Shown here in pieces: positions 48,001 to 59,509 of a stretch of 64,000 nt of DNA. Every line of letters starts with the position of its first letter. Positions within the stretch are counted from its first letter, which is position 1. The translations under genes were made by a program, and so were the position numbers. The DNA comes from Glandiceps talaboti (lineage: Eukaryota; Hemichordata; Enteropneusta; Spengelidae): the NCBI RefSeq assembly GCF_964340395.1, contig NC_135564.1, forward strand, positions 17,732,431 through 17,796,430. The letters run 5' to 3'. The notes below the pieces were generated by a model. The model was not told where the DNA came from and did no database searches. It saw only the letters and a list, made by a program, of their open reading frames with translations.

Positions 48001-48680
48001 ATGAGAAAAACTTTGATATGGTATTCTCAAAAAAAAATTGAAAAAATTGAAAAAAAATGTATACTGTGTAATATAGCTACATGTACTTTCTCGTAGTGCT
48101 AAGTTTATTTACTAAGTTTATTTATTTATTTCTTATTTATTTATTTTCTTTATGTAGAAATTATATTTTAATACCCATATTAACATCTATGCCATTTGAA
48201 TTGACTGTTGAATGGATTATTTGATAGCTGTCATCAGGTTGTAATGGAGTATTTAATAATCTAGGCATCTCTTTCAAAAGAAAAGCCAGGCTGTCAATTT
48301 GGAACCCAACACAATTCATTCATGATGACACATGCATATCTATGTGATAGCATTCAAACCTTCTAATTTGCTTTCCTGACAATTTTACCATTTGAATCAC
48401 CATTTTGAGGTAAATGGAAGTTGAGAACCAATTATACATACTTTCACAATGCCTCCTGAATTGAGAGTCGTTGTGACCGCCGCAGGTGTCTGTTTCCATA
48501 CCTTGTTTAAATTATTAATCGTCATGTCACGGTAGGTAGGTACAATGAATAATGGCTGTACACGCATCATGTACAGAAAAGTAGACAGATATTAAAAATA
48601 GTATTCAAATTAGTCATACTTAATATTCATAATTTTCATATTCATAACTGTATGCATGTGGTCACAAAGCTGTGATGCTT
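45020..48680. other. Probable intron, no gene seen
   Basis: The sequence is AT-rich, with a TA-dinucleotide run at 46702-46722 and T/TTA-rich tracts at 48100-48150. The 90-codon minus-strand frame at 46647-46919 is unsupported. Confidence 0.45.
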
Positions 48681-48845
48681 GTCACCTGCCTCCAACAGTC
48701 ACATCTCCAGCAGAGGTTTATGTAAATTATATGCAAATTAGTTGGACAGGTCTACCAGAACCTGTAGCTGCCAATACAGCCCACTCAGCACTGTCTTTTC
48801 CCATCCGATTGTTTATCGCCGGACAATAGGAATTGGCTGATCAAA
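48681..48845 (+). promoter_or_regulatory. Promoter-like region upstream of first exon 1b
   Basis: Within 165 bp are an octamer ATGCAAAT (48731), a CACCTGCC E-box-type word (about 48681), a GATA-type GTTTATCGCC and a SOX-type GGACAATAGG, just before the ATG at 48846. All are short motifs. The density is suggestive, not proof. Confidence 0.25.
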
Positions 48846-48868
48846 ATGAAACCACCGAAAAAAGTCAG
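48846..48868 (+). CDS. Putative alternative first coding exon 1b
   Basis: The ATG at 48846 starts MKPPKKV and the exon ends GTCAG|GTAGGC after two bases of the next codon (phase 2). Spliced to 57762 the split codon becomes AGG (Arg), giving KKVRKTLRG across the junction. Like exon 1a it would place a short lysine-rich N-terminus on the same protein. Its coding part is only 23 nt, so by itself it would be unremarkable. The matching phase and the promoter-like sequence upstream raise it. Intron length would be 8.9 kb. Confidence 0.4.
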
Positions 48869-49975
48869 GTAGGCATGCTTTGTGAAAATTAAGGCCAGAA
48901 AAAAGATTATATATTGTCAGATGTGTGGGACATACATTTGTATACCAACATTTGAAAGTCCGTTTACCTGTTATTTAATGTTGATACATTATGGCTGTTC
49001 TCTGTTCATTACCAAATTTTTTCATGGCGGAATTATTGTCAAATGTGTGTATAGTAACATACTAATGAAATCAAAAGTATTCAAAATTTGTGAATTATAA
49101 AAATAATTTCAGTAAGTGTAGTTGTTAATACTAATTAACAGTCATTAAAATTTGTGATCATTTTATATCCACTAGGGTCAAATTCAGTTTAATATATGAC
49201 TAAAATTTTCTAGAAATTATTTCAGTTTGTTTATCCACAATATATTCACATGTTACTAATGACATTTGAGTCTCCAATTTGATTAAAATGTTCTTCCTGC
49301 AATGATTTATACGGGATGTTTCAAAGACTACGTCTGTTGGTCAGTTGATTATCCTGGCCACAATACAGCTGAAATATAAGAGTACATTGATACTGAAAAT
49401 GTATGTATGTATTACGTGTATAATATAAAAAAGATGTATTTTAGTTTATGTAACTGGTAACAGCTTTCTATATAGTTTGGGTTATAAGTTTTTTGGGGAT
49501 GTACATGTACTAACATATATTTTACAGCAATCTACTTGACGTAGCTTTATGATCAGTAAATTTATATTTATATAGGTCATGCTAAAATATCTTCACATTT
49601 ATTTCATATTTCCATAAATTTTTTATGATATAAGTATGGATATTTCGTTGTATTTAACAAAATGATTCCAATAGCATTTTACGATGCGGTTGTAAGTCAG
49701 TAAAATTTACTTCAGCTCCTCCAGGCTTTTATTTGGTGTCTGAAATTATTATTGAATGTAAGTGAAATTTACTGAATGTCTCCCTTTTAGTTGTCAAGGT
49801 TTTTAAAATCTGAGTAAATATTGCGATCAAAGATAATGGTAAAATCCATCAAACATAAAAATGTTGGAATGTAGTATTGACTTTTTTTGCTGTGGTTGGT
49901 ACAATCAATATTACTGTTAAGAGCTACAATTTGTCACCAATACATTTTGTACTTCACACGAGGAAGAAAAATGAA
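48869..49975. other. Probable intron, no gene seen
   Basis: AT-rich sequence without an exon signal. Confidence 0.45.
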
Positions 49976-49978
49976 CAG

Positions 49979-50220
49979 TTTTTGGTATTGTCTTGGTACT
50001 GTAAACGTAGATATTTTCGCTACTAGAATATTTTGCGATTTTATTATAGTCATCAGCTAATTCTGAAAGACTAATTTTCACTAAGTACCAGACATGTACA
50101 CTGTGTTCATGTACAAGAAGGCATTTTAGTTACAATTTATTTTTGCCTTTTTATTTCTAGCGAAATAAGCAAAAATAAGTCTTAAACGAAAATTTCCATG
50201 TTTTTGGTATTGTCTCGGTA
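49979..50220. mobile_element. MITE-like dispersed element, copy 2, with flanking 20-bp direct repeat
   Basis: The element runs from TACTGTAAACGTAGATATTT (about 49997) to CGAAAATTTCCATG (about 50187-50200), which are imperfect inverse copies. GTTTTTGGTATTGTCTTGGTA stands before it and a one-base variant of the same 21-mer stands after it, longer than a usual target duplication. The interior (GTCATCAGCTAATTCTGAAA, TGTACAAGAAGGCATTTTAG) matches copy 1 at 37851. Confidence 0.6.
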
Positions 50221-50399
50221 TGAGGGAAATAGTCATTCTGGCCTTTGAAGTAACTGTCACGTTGAGTGACATGCCAAGAAGTTCTCTGTATCTACCTGAC
50301 AAAAGGAGCACTATTTGCACCTGCCTGTTGTGTAATTGCCAAGAAAATTGACACCTAGAAAAGCACTTAACGAGATGCAATATTCATTGACGCAGGATG

Positions 50400-50700
50400 T
50401 CATTTTGTGAGAATGAATGTTCATGGGCTCATGGTTCATAGTTTCAAATTAAAATGTGTGCTCATGGAGTCCAAATATTTTTATAGATGCATTTCCCAAA
50501 TTTTTGGCTGATGTTTTGATAATGTCGTCAGATGTGTACTGCGTCATTTTGTGTGCTCTGATGGTCACTGGTACATATTACGTCAGTTTGGGAGAATGAG
50601 GGTTCATAGACTCTGGGGTCACAGTGACAAATGGAAATTTCTCCTCCGAGTCAAAATATTTTTTGGAAGCGAATCCAAATTTTTGTTGATGTTTCATCAG
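50400..50700. repeat. Diverged dispersed repeat, two tandem copies
   Basis: GAGAATGAATGTTCATGGGCTC (50410) and GAGAATGAGGGTTCATAGACTC (50590) start parallel blocks with GGAGTC..AAATATTTTT and CAAATTTTTGTTGATGTTTC words. A third relative lies at 24840-24960. Confidence 0.65.
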
Positions 50701-50970
50701 CATCGTTAACCGTGTGTTGTGTCATGTTTTGCTCTCTGTGATGTTCTACAATGTATTGTTAACAGTGTGTTGTATCATGTTTTGCTCTCTGTGATGTTCT
50801 ACAATGTATTGTTAACAGTGTGTTTCGTCATGTTTTGCTCTCTGTGATGTTCTACAGTGTATTGTTAACCGTGTGCTGCGTCATGTTTTGCTCTCTGTGA
50901 TGTTCTACAGTGTATCGTTAACAATGTGCTGCATCATGTTTTGCTCTCTGCGATGTTCTACAGTGTATAT
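50700..50970. repeat. Minisatellite, ~53-bp period, about 5 copies
   Basis: TCATGTTTTGCTCTCTGTGA, TGTTCTACA.TGTAT and GTTAAC.GTGTG repeat in order from the end of the preceding dispersed repeat. Confidence 0.9.
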
Positions 50971-50974
50971 TTCA

Positions 50975-53400
50975 AATTTAATAATAGGACCGAAACAGAT
51001 GGTATTAAACTGTCACACCTTTCCACAAAGGGCGCAACCTGGAGGATAACTACAAAATGACTTTATTATCTGTAAAAATATCAGAAAACAATCCAGGGCA
51101 GTGCCAGGGTAGTTATCAGTAAAATATATAATTGGCCGGTACTTTATTCAAATAGAGGTGATAATGATACAAATGACCCCTACATGACAAACACTGATAC
51201 ATATTACAGGTGGTATCCTAGCGTGTACTGTCTTGTTTGGGTGTGGCACTGAGGTAAAATTTGATGTAGAACTATAAAAATAATTGCATCTACATTTGTA
51301 CCTCTTTATTATAATACCAATTATATGTTTGAATGATGGAGAATATGAATATATTGTATTGTTTTCTATGAAATTATGTATCCAAGGCCGTGATATTATA
51401 TGCAAATGAAGGACACAGATACTACTTTTGGAAAGTGCTTTGATGAATAAATTACAGGTGGTAATGACGTTGCTGTGATAATTATAATGTATTTGGTTCA
51501 TGCATTGCTAGACTGTTTCGGTTATTTTTAGACTCTAATAGTTTTAGTACATGTACATGTGTGAAGTAATTTCAAATTAGTTATTACTACAATTGTAATG
51601 GCTAAATTTTTTGTTTTGATGCATGGATGATGGATGATATAGATAGAAATGGCATGTATTGAATAATGAAATTTACCTGAATACTGACAACTCTGTAGTA
51701 TGACGGTTCTATAACCTTTCAGGCAAAGAATGTAGGATATGTATGGGCTATGGGTTAAATGTGTAAACATTTTTATTGTCACCCTTCCCTACCCTCCAAT
51801 AATGAATGAATTGGGGTAATATTAAGGTTGACATGAATCACCCATCAAAGGTTTCATAAATGATATTGTGGATCGTAAAGGTACATTTTCATATGCCCAA
51901 AATAATTCTCCAGAGTTAATATTGAGATGTTGTCATGCATAATACACGTCTTTGGGATGAACTCATTACTCCTGAGTGTTCATTTTAATTTCATGGTTGA
52001 AATCATCGTGTAATTTCAAAATTAAGAGGTTAGTATTGTCCAATGAAACTATTAGAAATTAAAGGCCTTGATGCTATCAATAATCTCAATGAATTGTAAT
52101 TAAAACAGTTAACAAGTAAGAGGCAAGTGTGAATGAAGTCCATTAATGTTGACCTTTGAACTTTTCATACATGTATGTTATTGTTGGGAGTTTGACTTTG
52201 GTAAATTTGTTTTTCAAAGCCAAACATCTAGCTCAATACTCTGTATGTATACCATATATGTTTCACTTTTTTTCGATGATGTTTAGCTCATTTGTAACTC
52301 TTTCTTCCAATTCTTCTCTGTATCTTTATATTCATACTATATAATGGTGCTGATGGCGTAATGTACAAAAACTCAACTGTATTTTGTGTACATGTATGTT
52401 TCACTTCTTTCAATGATTATCATCAAAAGTAAACCACTTTCACAAGACACTTTACTAAATTATATATACTGATTTGAAGGTTGTCTAAACTCACTTTTTT
52501 TTGAGCATCACCAGTGTTTTGTTCTATATATACTATAGTGGTTTCAGATCATTGTAAAATTGTGATCAGAAACCTAGCAAACACACACAGTTTTAGATTA
52601 CCATTTTTGAAGGTGAATCCTGGTCAAAAGCCTGAAGGTGACCAGGGTACCCTTTGTACAGGATACATAAGGGATTAAAATCAGTACCATTTCCAAAATA
52701 AGATGTCTTTTATACTCAGATACAGTACAAATGTAGACATTATGACTCAAGGGTTTATATTGCAGTACACAATATATTCACTGCAAGACTGGTCCCACGT
52801 TTTGACACTACTCGAGCCAAGCAAGGCTGAGCTTATGATCTAAGCTTCCCTACTAGCCATTTCTAATCTCCTACGTGAAGCCTGGATGATAGTTGTACAT
52901 TGTACTGTAGAAAGTCTAGACTGTGGTACAGGCATAGATTCCAGTCAATAGCAAAATCAACAATTGTTTGAATTGTCAGTTTTACAGATAAAACTATAAG
53001 TGTATCAAAGATGAGAGGTAATGTTGTTGATCAGTGGACAAAGCTTCAAAGCCAAAGCTTCAGAACAGAGAACCAAAATCCTTATTGCTGGATTTGTATC
53101 TTTCAGACATTCTTCGATAAACTTAGACGACATTAGTACATGTACATGTAGCTGTGTTGTTCATAAAGTGACAAAGTGAACAGGATTGCAATAGGGGTGA
53201 ATGTTTGGGGTTGGGCTATTTGGTCCACTGTGACATACATGTACATGGGCATACATATAAACTAGACCTTAATCACCATGAACAGTACAATATAGTTACT
53301 TTGGAAAGGTAAATTGGAAACAAACGTGATGTTTCGATCCATCCTCTACTATGGACCTTGATGTCGTAATGATTTAATTATTCAGCGCTAAAGCTGTAAT
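50975..53400. other. Probable intron, no gene seen
   Basis: AT-rich. The minus-strand frames at 51148-51501 and 51528-51782 are open for 117 and 84 codons but are Ile/His/Tyr-rich AT translations without splice support. Confidence 0.4.
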
Positions 53401-53439
53401 GTCTCTCTCCGAACTGGCAGAAGAATCACCATCACATTT

Positions 53440-53850
53440 ATATTAGCTTGTTGGTATCCCAACACACACTTGTAGAATGTATGGATCATGTGAATTAGAT
53501 ATATTGTACAAGTTACATGTACCTGAGGTGTGGGGGGAGGGGATGGGAGTTGGGGATTAGGGTGTTTGGTCCATAGTGTGATATATAAACTAGACTTGAG
53601 GTGACATATATTGTCAGTCACATTGTAATAAGTTAGTTGGTATCCCAGTACACACTTGAAGAATATACAGACTTTAATAGGTTGTTGGAAAGGGCATCAT
53701 GGTTGGAGTTTGGGGTACCCGGTAATTGGTCCTCTGTGACATATAAACTAAACTAGAGGTGACATGTATGATCACCATCCCTTCTAATAAGCTAGTTGGT
53801 ATCCCATACACACTTGAGGAATGTATGGATCATGTGAATTAGATACAGGT
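53440..53850. repeat. ~170-bp diverged tandem repeat, 3 copies
   Basis: TAGTTGGTATCCCA.TACACACTTG recurs near 53447, 53633 and 53789, followed by GAATGTATGGATCATGTGAATTAGATA in two of them. TTTGGTCC and GTGACATATAAACTA words accompany each copy. Confidence 0.8.
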
Positions 53851-54394
53851 TCTAGAGACTTTATCCAACCCCATGCTGTGTTAGACATGATACTAATAGC
53901 ATTTAGTGATGTAGATATGCATTTATGTTGGATTTCAGAATAGAAGTCATTAGAATTTCAAACCTCAATTATGCAGAGGTCCTCACCAAGGTCTGCCACT
54001 GATACTAATAAGGGTTATTATATGTATGTCTCCAACTATACATGTAGATTGAATTTGTGAGTAATTTTCAACCAAACAAGGGTATCCTATTTCATATAAA
54101 TTTCCAGTTTAAAACAAGTTAAATTTCCACCACCCACTAGTCAAATAGTGATATATTTTGACCACAGATACATGTAGGTACATGTAGAGGTACATGTACA
54201 TGTAGTTATATTAAAACAACAGATAAGCAAAACACATGTATGTATATTTTGGGCACAGGCTTCTGACATGCACATATAAAAAGTGACCATTTTCCATGAT
54301 GTGCAGGTAGTATAAATTGGTCAAAATTTCTGTTATGGATACATAAAAATTTGTTAAAATTATCATGAATAGGCGATATCTACAATGGACTAAA

Positions 54395-54570
54395 ACTGTG
54401 AAATTTCCCCTGACAGGTAAAAACTGTTAAATTTCCCCTCAGACAGGTAAAATCTGTTAAATTTCCCCTCAGACAGGTAAAATCTGTTAAATTTCCCCTC
54501 AGACAGGTAAAAACTGTTAAATTTCTTCCTCAGACAGGTAAAATATTCGATTTCCATTAGACAAGTACAA
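54395..54570. repeat. Minisatellite, 32-bp period, about 5 copies
   Basis: CTGTTAAATTTCCCCTCAG plus ACAGGTAAAA is repeated with few changes. Each unit carries a splice-acceptor-like and a donor-like word only four bases apart. Confidence 0.9.
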
Positions 54571-55184
54571 ATGGTTGATATATGGTAATTTTGACCCCAT
54601 TGACCTTGTTTAGTATTCGTATGATGATGTCATTACACTTGTGAATAGTATGACCAAAGATTCGATCAATCATTGACAGTATTCTTGATGGTTTGATATT
54701 AATGATTTCTAAGAAACTGTAGGAAATCCAGTGGTGTATGTAGTTTTCAATCACAGCCAAATTAACTTGTCATTTGAGATTATTTGAAATTCCAACAAAT
54801 GTTACAGTCAACAATCCATCAGGATACAGACTCAAACAAGTTGTAAGTTACACATTGTCTATTTTACCATTGCAAATATGATTCTTGCATATACAAATGT
54901 AGATTACTCGTCATTACACACATATAATACATGAGGAACAGAATACATTTTCTCCAACTTGTAGAAGTTTATTTACTGCCTGCAAATAACTAAGTCTGTT
55001 AAAAAAAATGAGACTTGTCCACACATTCAGCATTAGTATGTGTGCTTTGGGATGACTCAGTGTTTGATTTCTAAAAAACTTAATTTGTCTTGACTCGTGA
55101 AGTAGCAAATATCATAGAATTTTAGTTCATCCCAATCCTTAGTCTGTAAAATATGATGTGTTATGCCACTTATCAGTTAGCTCA

Positions 55185-55223
55185 ATAGACCCTACACCAC
55201 AGACCTTTTCGTGTAGGGTCTAT
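55185..55223. other. Hairpin with 13-bp perfect stem
   Basis: ATAGACCCTACAC (55185-55197) is the exact inverse of GTGTAGGGTCTAT (55211-55223), with a 13-nt loop. It is isolated and of unknown role. Confidence 0.7.
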
Positions 55224-55877
55224 GGTTAGCTCTCACTTTGTTTGAGAAGCCATATTACATGTATATTATGGCTATAACATGACGTACAAACATGTACATG
55301 TACATGTATCTTATCAGTCTACCCAACTGTATACATGAGGAAACTTTTAAGAGATACTTCGCGGTTGTATTCTATGTGTTAGTGTCTCTTGAATAGAGAT
55401 GTGGGTTGAAGGGAGATGTCAGTAAAATGTGGTTAATCTTGATATACAAGTAAAAGTAGTGGAACAGGTGACGCCAGTGCAATACTTGTCAATACTCGTC
55501 TCCCAACTTGTCTGAGGATGGAAACGTACATTTGTAAATGTACAAGGCTTGACATTGAAAGACATTGATGTCGATTCTGAGTCATTTAATTTTCAAGATT
55601 TCAACAGGCTTGTTAAAACATCATGTATGCTACAAGAATAACCATGGAATGACGACAGAAAGCTTTTAGAGAGATAAAAAAAAGATGTGAAGCCCCATTA
55701 CAGTAAATATACGCATATGTTTGATGGCATGATTTTCAATAACAGCATGTTGGGACTAGGCAGGCTGTCTCCAACCATGTAAATCAGCTATAGCTATTCT
55801 GTGTATCCAGACAACTGATAAGATTTCATGTCTCTCTCTCTGTCCTAGCCCTGGACACCTATACTAAACTGTCAATG

Positions 55878-55980
55878 TTGTGACAGCCCTGTCACAAGCT
55901 ACTGTAAATCTGCATCCTTCACTGTAAAAGTGAATAACCTTGTCACAACCCTGTACATGTATGTGGTTGTGACAAGGTTA
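55878..55980. other. Cluster of two perfect hairpins sharing TTGTGACA
   Basis: TTGTGACAG/CTGTCACAA (55878-55897, 2-nt spacer) is followed by TAACCTTGTCACAACC (55935-55950) and its exact inverse GGTTGTGACAAGGTTA (55965-55980). The 8-mer TTGTGACA thus occurs four times in alternating orientation within 100 bp. It may be a MITE remnant or a structured RNA. Confidence 0.65.
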
Positions 55981-56589
55981 CATTTGTATATTTGGTAAGG
56001 CCCGTTCATTATAAAATTGCACGGCTTACATTGCCCTGGCTGTATTTTGTACTACACCAATGTTTCATCAGAACAAAACAGAAGTTCTGCAGTTCACATA
56101 TCTTTAAATATGCTATATATACATGTATAAAGTGGCAATACCCATTAATGAAGGAAAATTAATGAAGCTCAGCATAAAAAATAATCTGAAGTGTTCAAAT
56201 TGTCAACAAACATATATTATGAACTGTTGGTTGGATATTCTAATTTATCCTGCCCAGACTGTCATTCTGATACTCCATCTGTTCCCACCCTACAGTATAC
56301 AAATTATACATAATTCATATAACTTTGGTCCTGTCTGCATAGTGAAACTGCATGTTCCATCTGTTTTGAGGTTCCACACAAGCGATACATGTACATGTTG
56401 TATGTATAATGTAGTAATGTAAGATGTATAAGGATATCATTTGTGAAGCATGCCATTGTAAAAATTCATTCATTCTACACTCTACATGTTTTCATGACCT
56501 TGCCCTGCAATCTTAAAAGATAAACAGAAGTAATGTGGATGATTAAGTCACTACCATGTGTATGTGTTAACAAAGTTACATATACCTAA

Positions 56590-56715
56590 TACCCCTCCCC
56601 CAAACCCCCCCCCCCAAAAAAAAAAAAAAAAAACCCCAAAAAACCCAACAACAACAACCTCCCACAAAAAAACCCCAAAAAAACAAAACAAAACATAAAA
56701 ACCCCTCCAACAAAA
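56590..56715. repeat. C/A-only low-complexity tract
   Basis: About 120 bases are almost entirely C and A (C-runs, A-runs, CAACAACAAC). The opposite strand gives the G/T-rich frame rich in Phe, Trp and Gly, which is not a gene. Confidence 0.9.
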
Positions 56716-56841
56716 CCAAAATGTTTTGATGGGATAAACAATAACATTCAGCAGTATTATTGTGTGAACTGTTCAGTGTATAAATTACCATCAGAAATGA
56801 TTAATAAATTAAATGGACAACTAGAAGACTGTCAAGAGAGA

Positions 56842-56842
<1 letters not shown>

Positions 56843-56898
<56 letters not shown>

Positions 56899-56900
56899 GG
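56843..56900. repeat. (GATT)n microsatellite
   Basis: About 14 perfect tandem copies of GATT. Confidence 0.97.
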
Positions 56901-57069
56901 AAAATACTAACCATGCAGTGTTTTTGTAAAGGTTTTAGAACTGTTGTTGAAATGGAAAGGAGTGGGGGGATGTGGTTAAATGTAATCACTGGTATATTCT
57001 AGCAAGGTAACCATAGTAATGGAACCATGTGAAATGTATCATTTTTACAGTATGACATGTAGGACCTCA

Positions 57070-57700
57070 GTTTCATGTAGATCTGATGTGCCCAGATCGA
57101 TATACACTGACATTAAATATGTATATGTACTACGTGTGTGATGTGGATATGATATACATACATTGTGGTATATTCACCCACATTATATGTGAGTGTATAT
57201 GTATATATGATGTGTATTAGGAACTCAGTTAGATTTGATGTGCTTATAACATGGATTTAAATGTTGATATAAACTTATACATACATGTACATGTTTGATG
57301 TGGATATGACATTATTCACTTGGATTATTAAATATGTGAGTGTACACTATATATTAGGAACTCAGTTACATTTGTATATGTAGATCTGATACGCTATAAG
57401 CTTACAGCGTGGATTTAAAAAATGATATTAAATATGTACATGTACATATATGATGTTGACATGACATATTTATGGTACATTACATGTATATTCACTCGGA
57501 TTATAAAATATGTGAGTGTATGTATTAGTCACTCAGTTACATTTTGTACATTGTAGATCTGATGTGCTTACAGCATGGATTTTAACACTGATATCAAATA
57601 TGTACATGTACGTATGTGATGTTGATATGATATATTTGTGGTATATTCACCCAGATTATAAAAAATATGAGTAATCATACATGTACATGTACATTTTGTA
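57070..57700. repeat. ~155-bp diverged tandem repeat, 4 copies
   Basis: Units contain GATCTGATGTGC, CATGGATTTAAA, ATTAAATATGTACATGTAC, TGATGTTGATATGA, GTATATTCAC and GGAACTCAGTTA. They start near 57079, 57230, 57383 and 57556. The last unit ends about 60 bp before the splice acceptor of exon 2. Confidence 0.85.
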
Positions 57701-57761
57701 GAGTGTGTGTTGAACTAAATCAAGGTAATCACCATGAATCATGACAATATTTTAATCTCAG

Positions 57762-57875
57762 GAAAACCTTGAGAGGAGAGTCAGTGAATAGAAGATTGCA
57801 TCATACATTGCTGAATCACTCGGTGACAGTCCAGGTAGACAATGAAAGTGATGATGACAGTGGTTTTGTTATCAC
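57762..57875 (+). CDS. Internal coding exon 2 of a plus-strand gene
   Basis: The acceptor is ATTTTAATCTCAG and the donor ATCAC|GTAAAAT. One frame is open throughout: residues include KTLRGESVNRRLHHTLLNHS and VTVQVDNESDDDSGFVIT, 37 codons plus split codons. The other two frames contain stops. The composition (Arg, His, Asp, Ser, Val) differs sharply from translations of the surrounding AT-rich DNA. It accepts phase-2 input, which both exon 1a and exon 1b supply. The basic first half and the VTVQV..DDDSGFVIT end could be the lead into a PDZ-type domain (first strands and GF turn), but this is a guess. No database comparison was possible. The next exon must lie beyond the window or is not recognisable. 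Confidence 0.55.
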
Positions 57876-59435
57876 GTAAAATTTAGCTTAATATTGAATT
57901 TTTCTTGAGTATTTTATGATTCATGTATGATTAATTCTTTATGTAATTTTACTGAAAAAAAATATTGATATTTGTGATTATGTTTTTGATTAATACTTTA
58001 TGACTATCATGGGGTTATGTATTGCGTGATAGAAAACTTTGTATTCATGAAACATTGTTTTATTTATATCGTAGACTTCCATGTAGTTTGGGGGCTGTAG
58101 TTAGGTAAAATCAATCACATTTTCTTGTTTCAAAGATTATTTGAGTTCCTAAAAAAAATAATTGCTATTTAAAATCTGATGTGTTTTAGAAACTGTACAA
58201 ATAGTACCATATTTTCCCTTTGCCATTTCTAGAATTTTCAAACCCTGAGCATGTACATGTATGCTGCAGATGACAATTTGTAACTTTGTGGTTTTTAAGT
58301 GCATTTATCGTCAGTGTAGTGTATTTGCTGATTCTGCAATCTGCCATTTCATCAAAAAGTCTGACCTTAGAGGAAATTTATGTGCATGTATAAACAACTC
58401 CAGATTGCCCTATCAGCAAAAAACCTTCCTAACCGTTGACCTATTTCAGTTGTAATGGCAACAGCAATGTCGTGAACGGAAATCATAAAATGAAAACGGC
58501 AATCTCTCTCTAAAAGTACATTTATATGCAAATCATCTTCAAATAAACTCTTTATCTGTACATCTTTGTAGTATTGACCAAAATATTTGACAATTTGAGA
58601 TGAGATGAACCTTTTATAGATTTACTAATGTAGCAGGGATATGGGGAATTATTTTATTCAAATATCGCTCCTCCTTGGGAGCAAAATTACCTGATGTTTT
58701 TAAATGCTTTTGTAAAAGTCATAGTTCAGATAGAGTGTTTGCATGAAAACACAAGTTATTTTAGGACTAGAGCCATCATGTAGATCTCATTAGTATGCAA
58801 ATGAGATTTACAAGTATCTGTTGATAATGAAATAGACAGTGGGCCAGAGCAAGGTATTACAATACAGGTGTTCTACTGTACTCTACTCTCTTCAGGAACT
58901 ATGCATATGTATTTACTGATTGCATATGGCATGCTTTAATATATATAGCACTTAGTAGTGTCCTACACAGAATGTAAACATTAGATTTCTAATAGAAGGA
59001 GTCATTGAGTTCACGTTTAGACTCTCACCCTTACGTACACTTTTTTGAGTCAAGAATAAACGGAGACGTACTGTCTGTCGTCATTATTGAGTCAATCACT
59101 GGGAAATGGTGCATGGTACAAAGTAATATTTTGTGGGATTTTTTGAAAGGAGACTCAAAGAATTTGGTTAAATCAAATTAGAAAGCTCTCGGCAGTTAAT
59201 CCAATTTTCAGCTTGCTCTTTCAAGATTTTCAAATCCCTAAGGATAAAAGTTTTAATTGGAGCAGAGGAATATGCTGGAAGGGAATGGAGAAACCATATT
59301 TGATTACTTTGCAAGATTGCCTGGCCATTGCATGTACAGCCATATATATATTTGGGCATATGATAAATTTTGTAGTTGTCTACAGTCTAAAACAATCACT
59401 ATATGCACAGCAAATTCATTTGTTCATTTGTTCGA
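57876..59435. other. Probable intron, no gene seen
   Basis: AT-rich, with an ATGCAAAT octamer at 58796. Frames at 58261 and 59168-59634 are unsupported. Confidence 0.4.
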
Positions 59436-59437
59436 TC

Positions 59438-59508
59438 ATTTATTCATTCATTCATTCATTCATTCATTCATTCATTCATTCATTCATTCATTCATTCATT
59501 CATTCATA
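59438..59508. repeat. (ATTC)n microsatellite
   Basis: About 16 perfect tandem copies of ATTC, read as FIHSFIHS in one frame. Confidence 0.97.
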
Positions 59509-59509
59509 A

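Noticed and set aside
51148-51501. 117-codon minus-strand frame
   Set aside because: Ile-, His- and Tyr-rich composition typical of AT-rich non-coding DNA; no splice signals.
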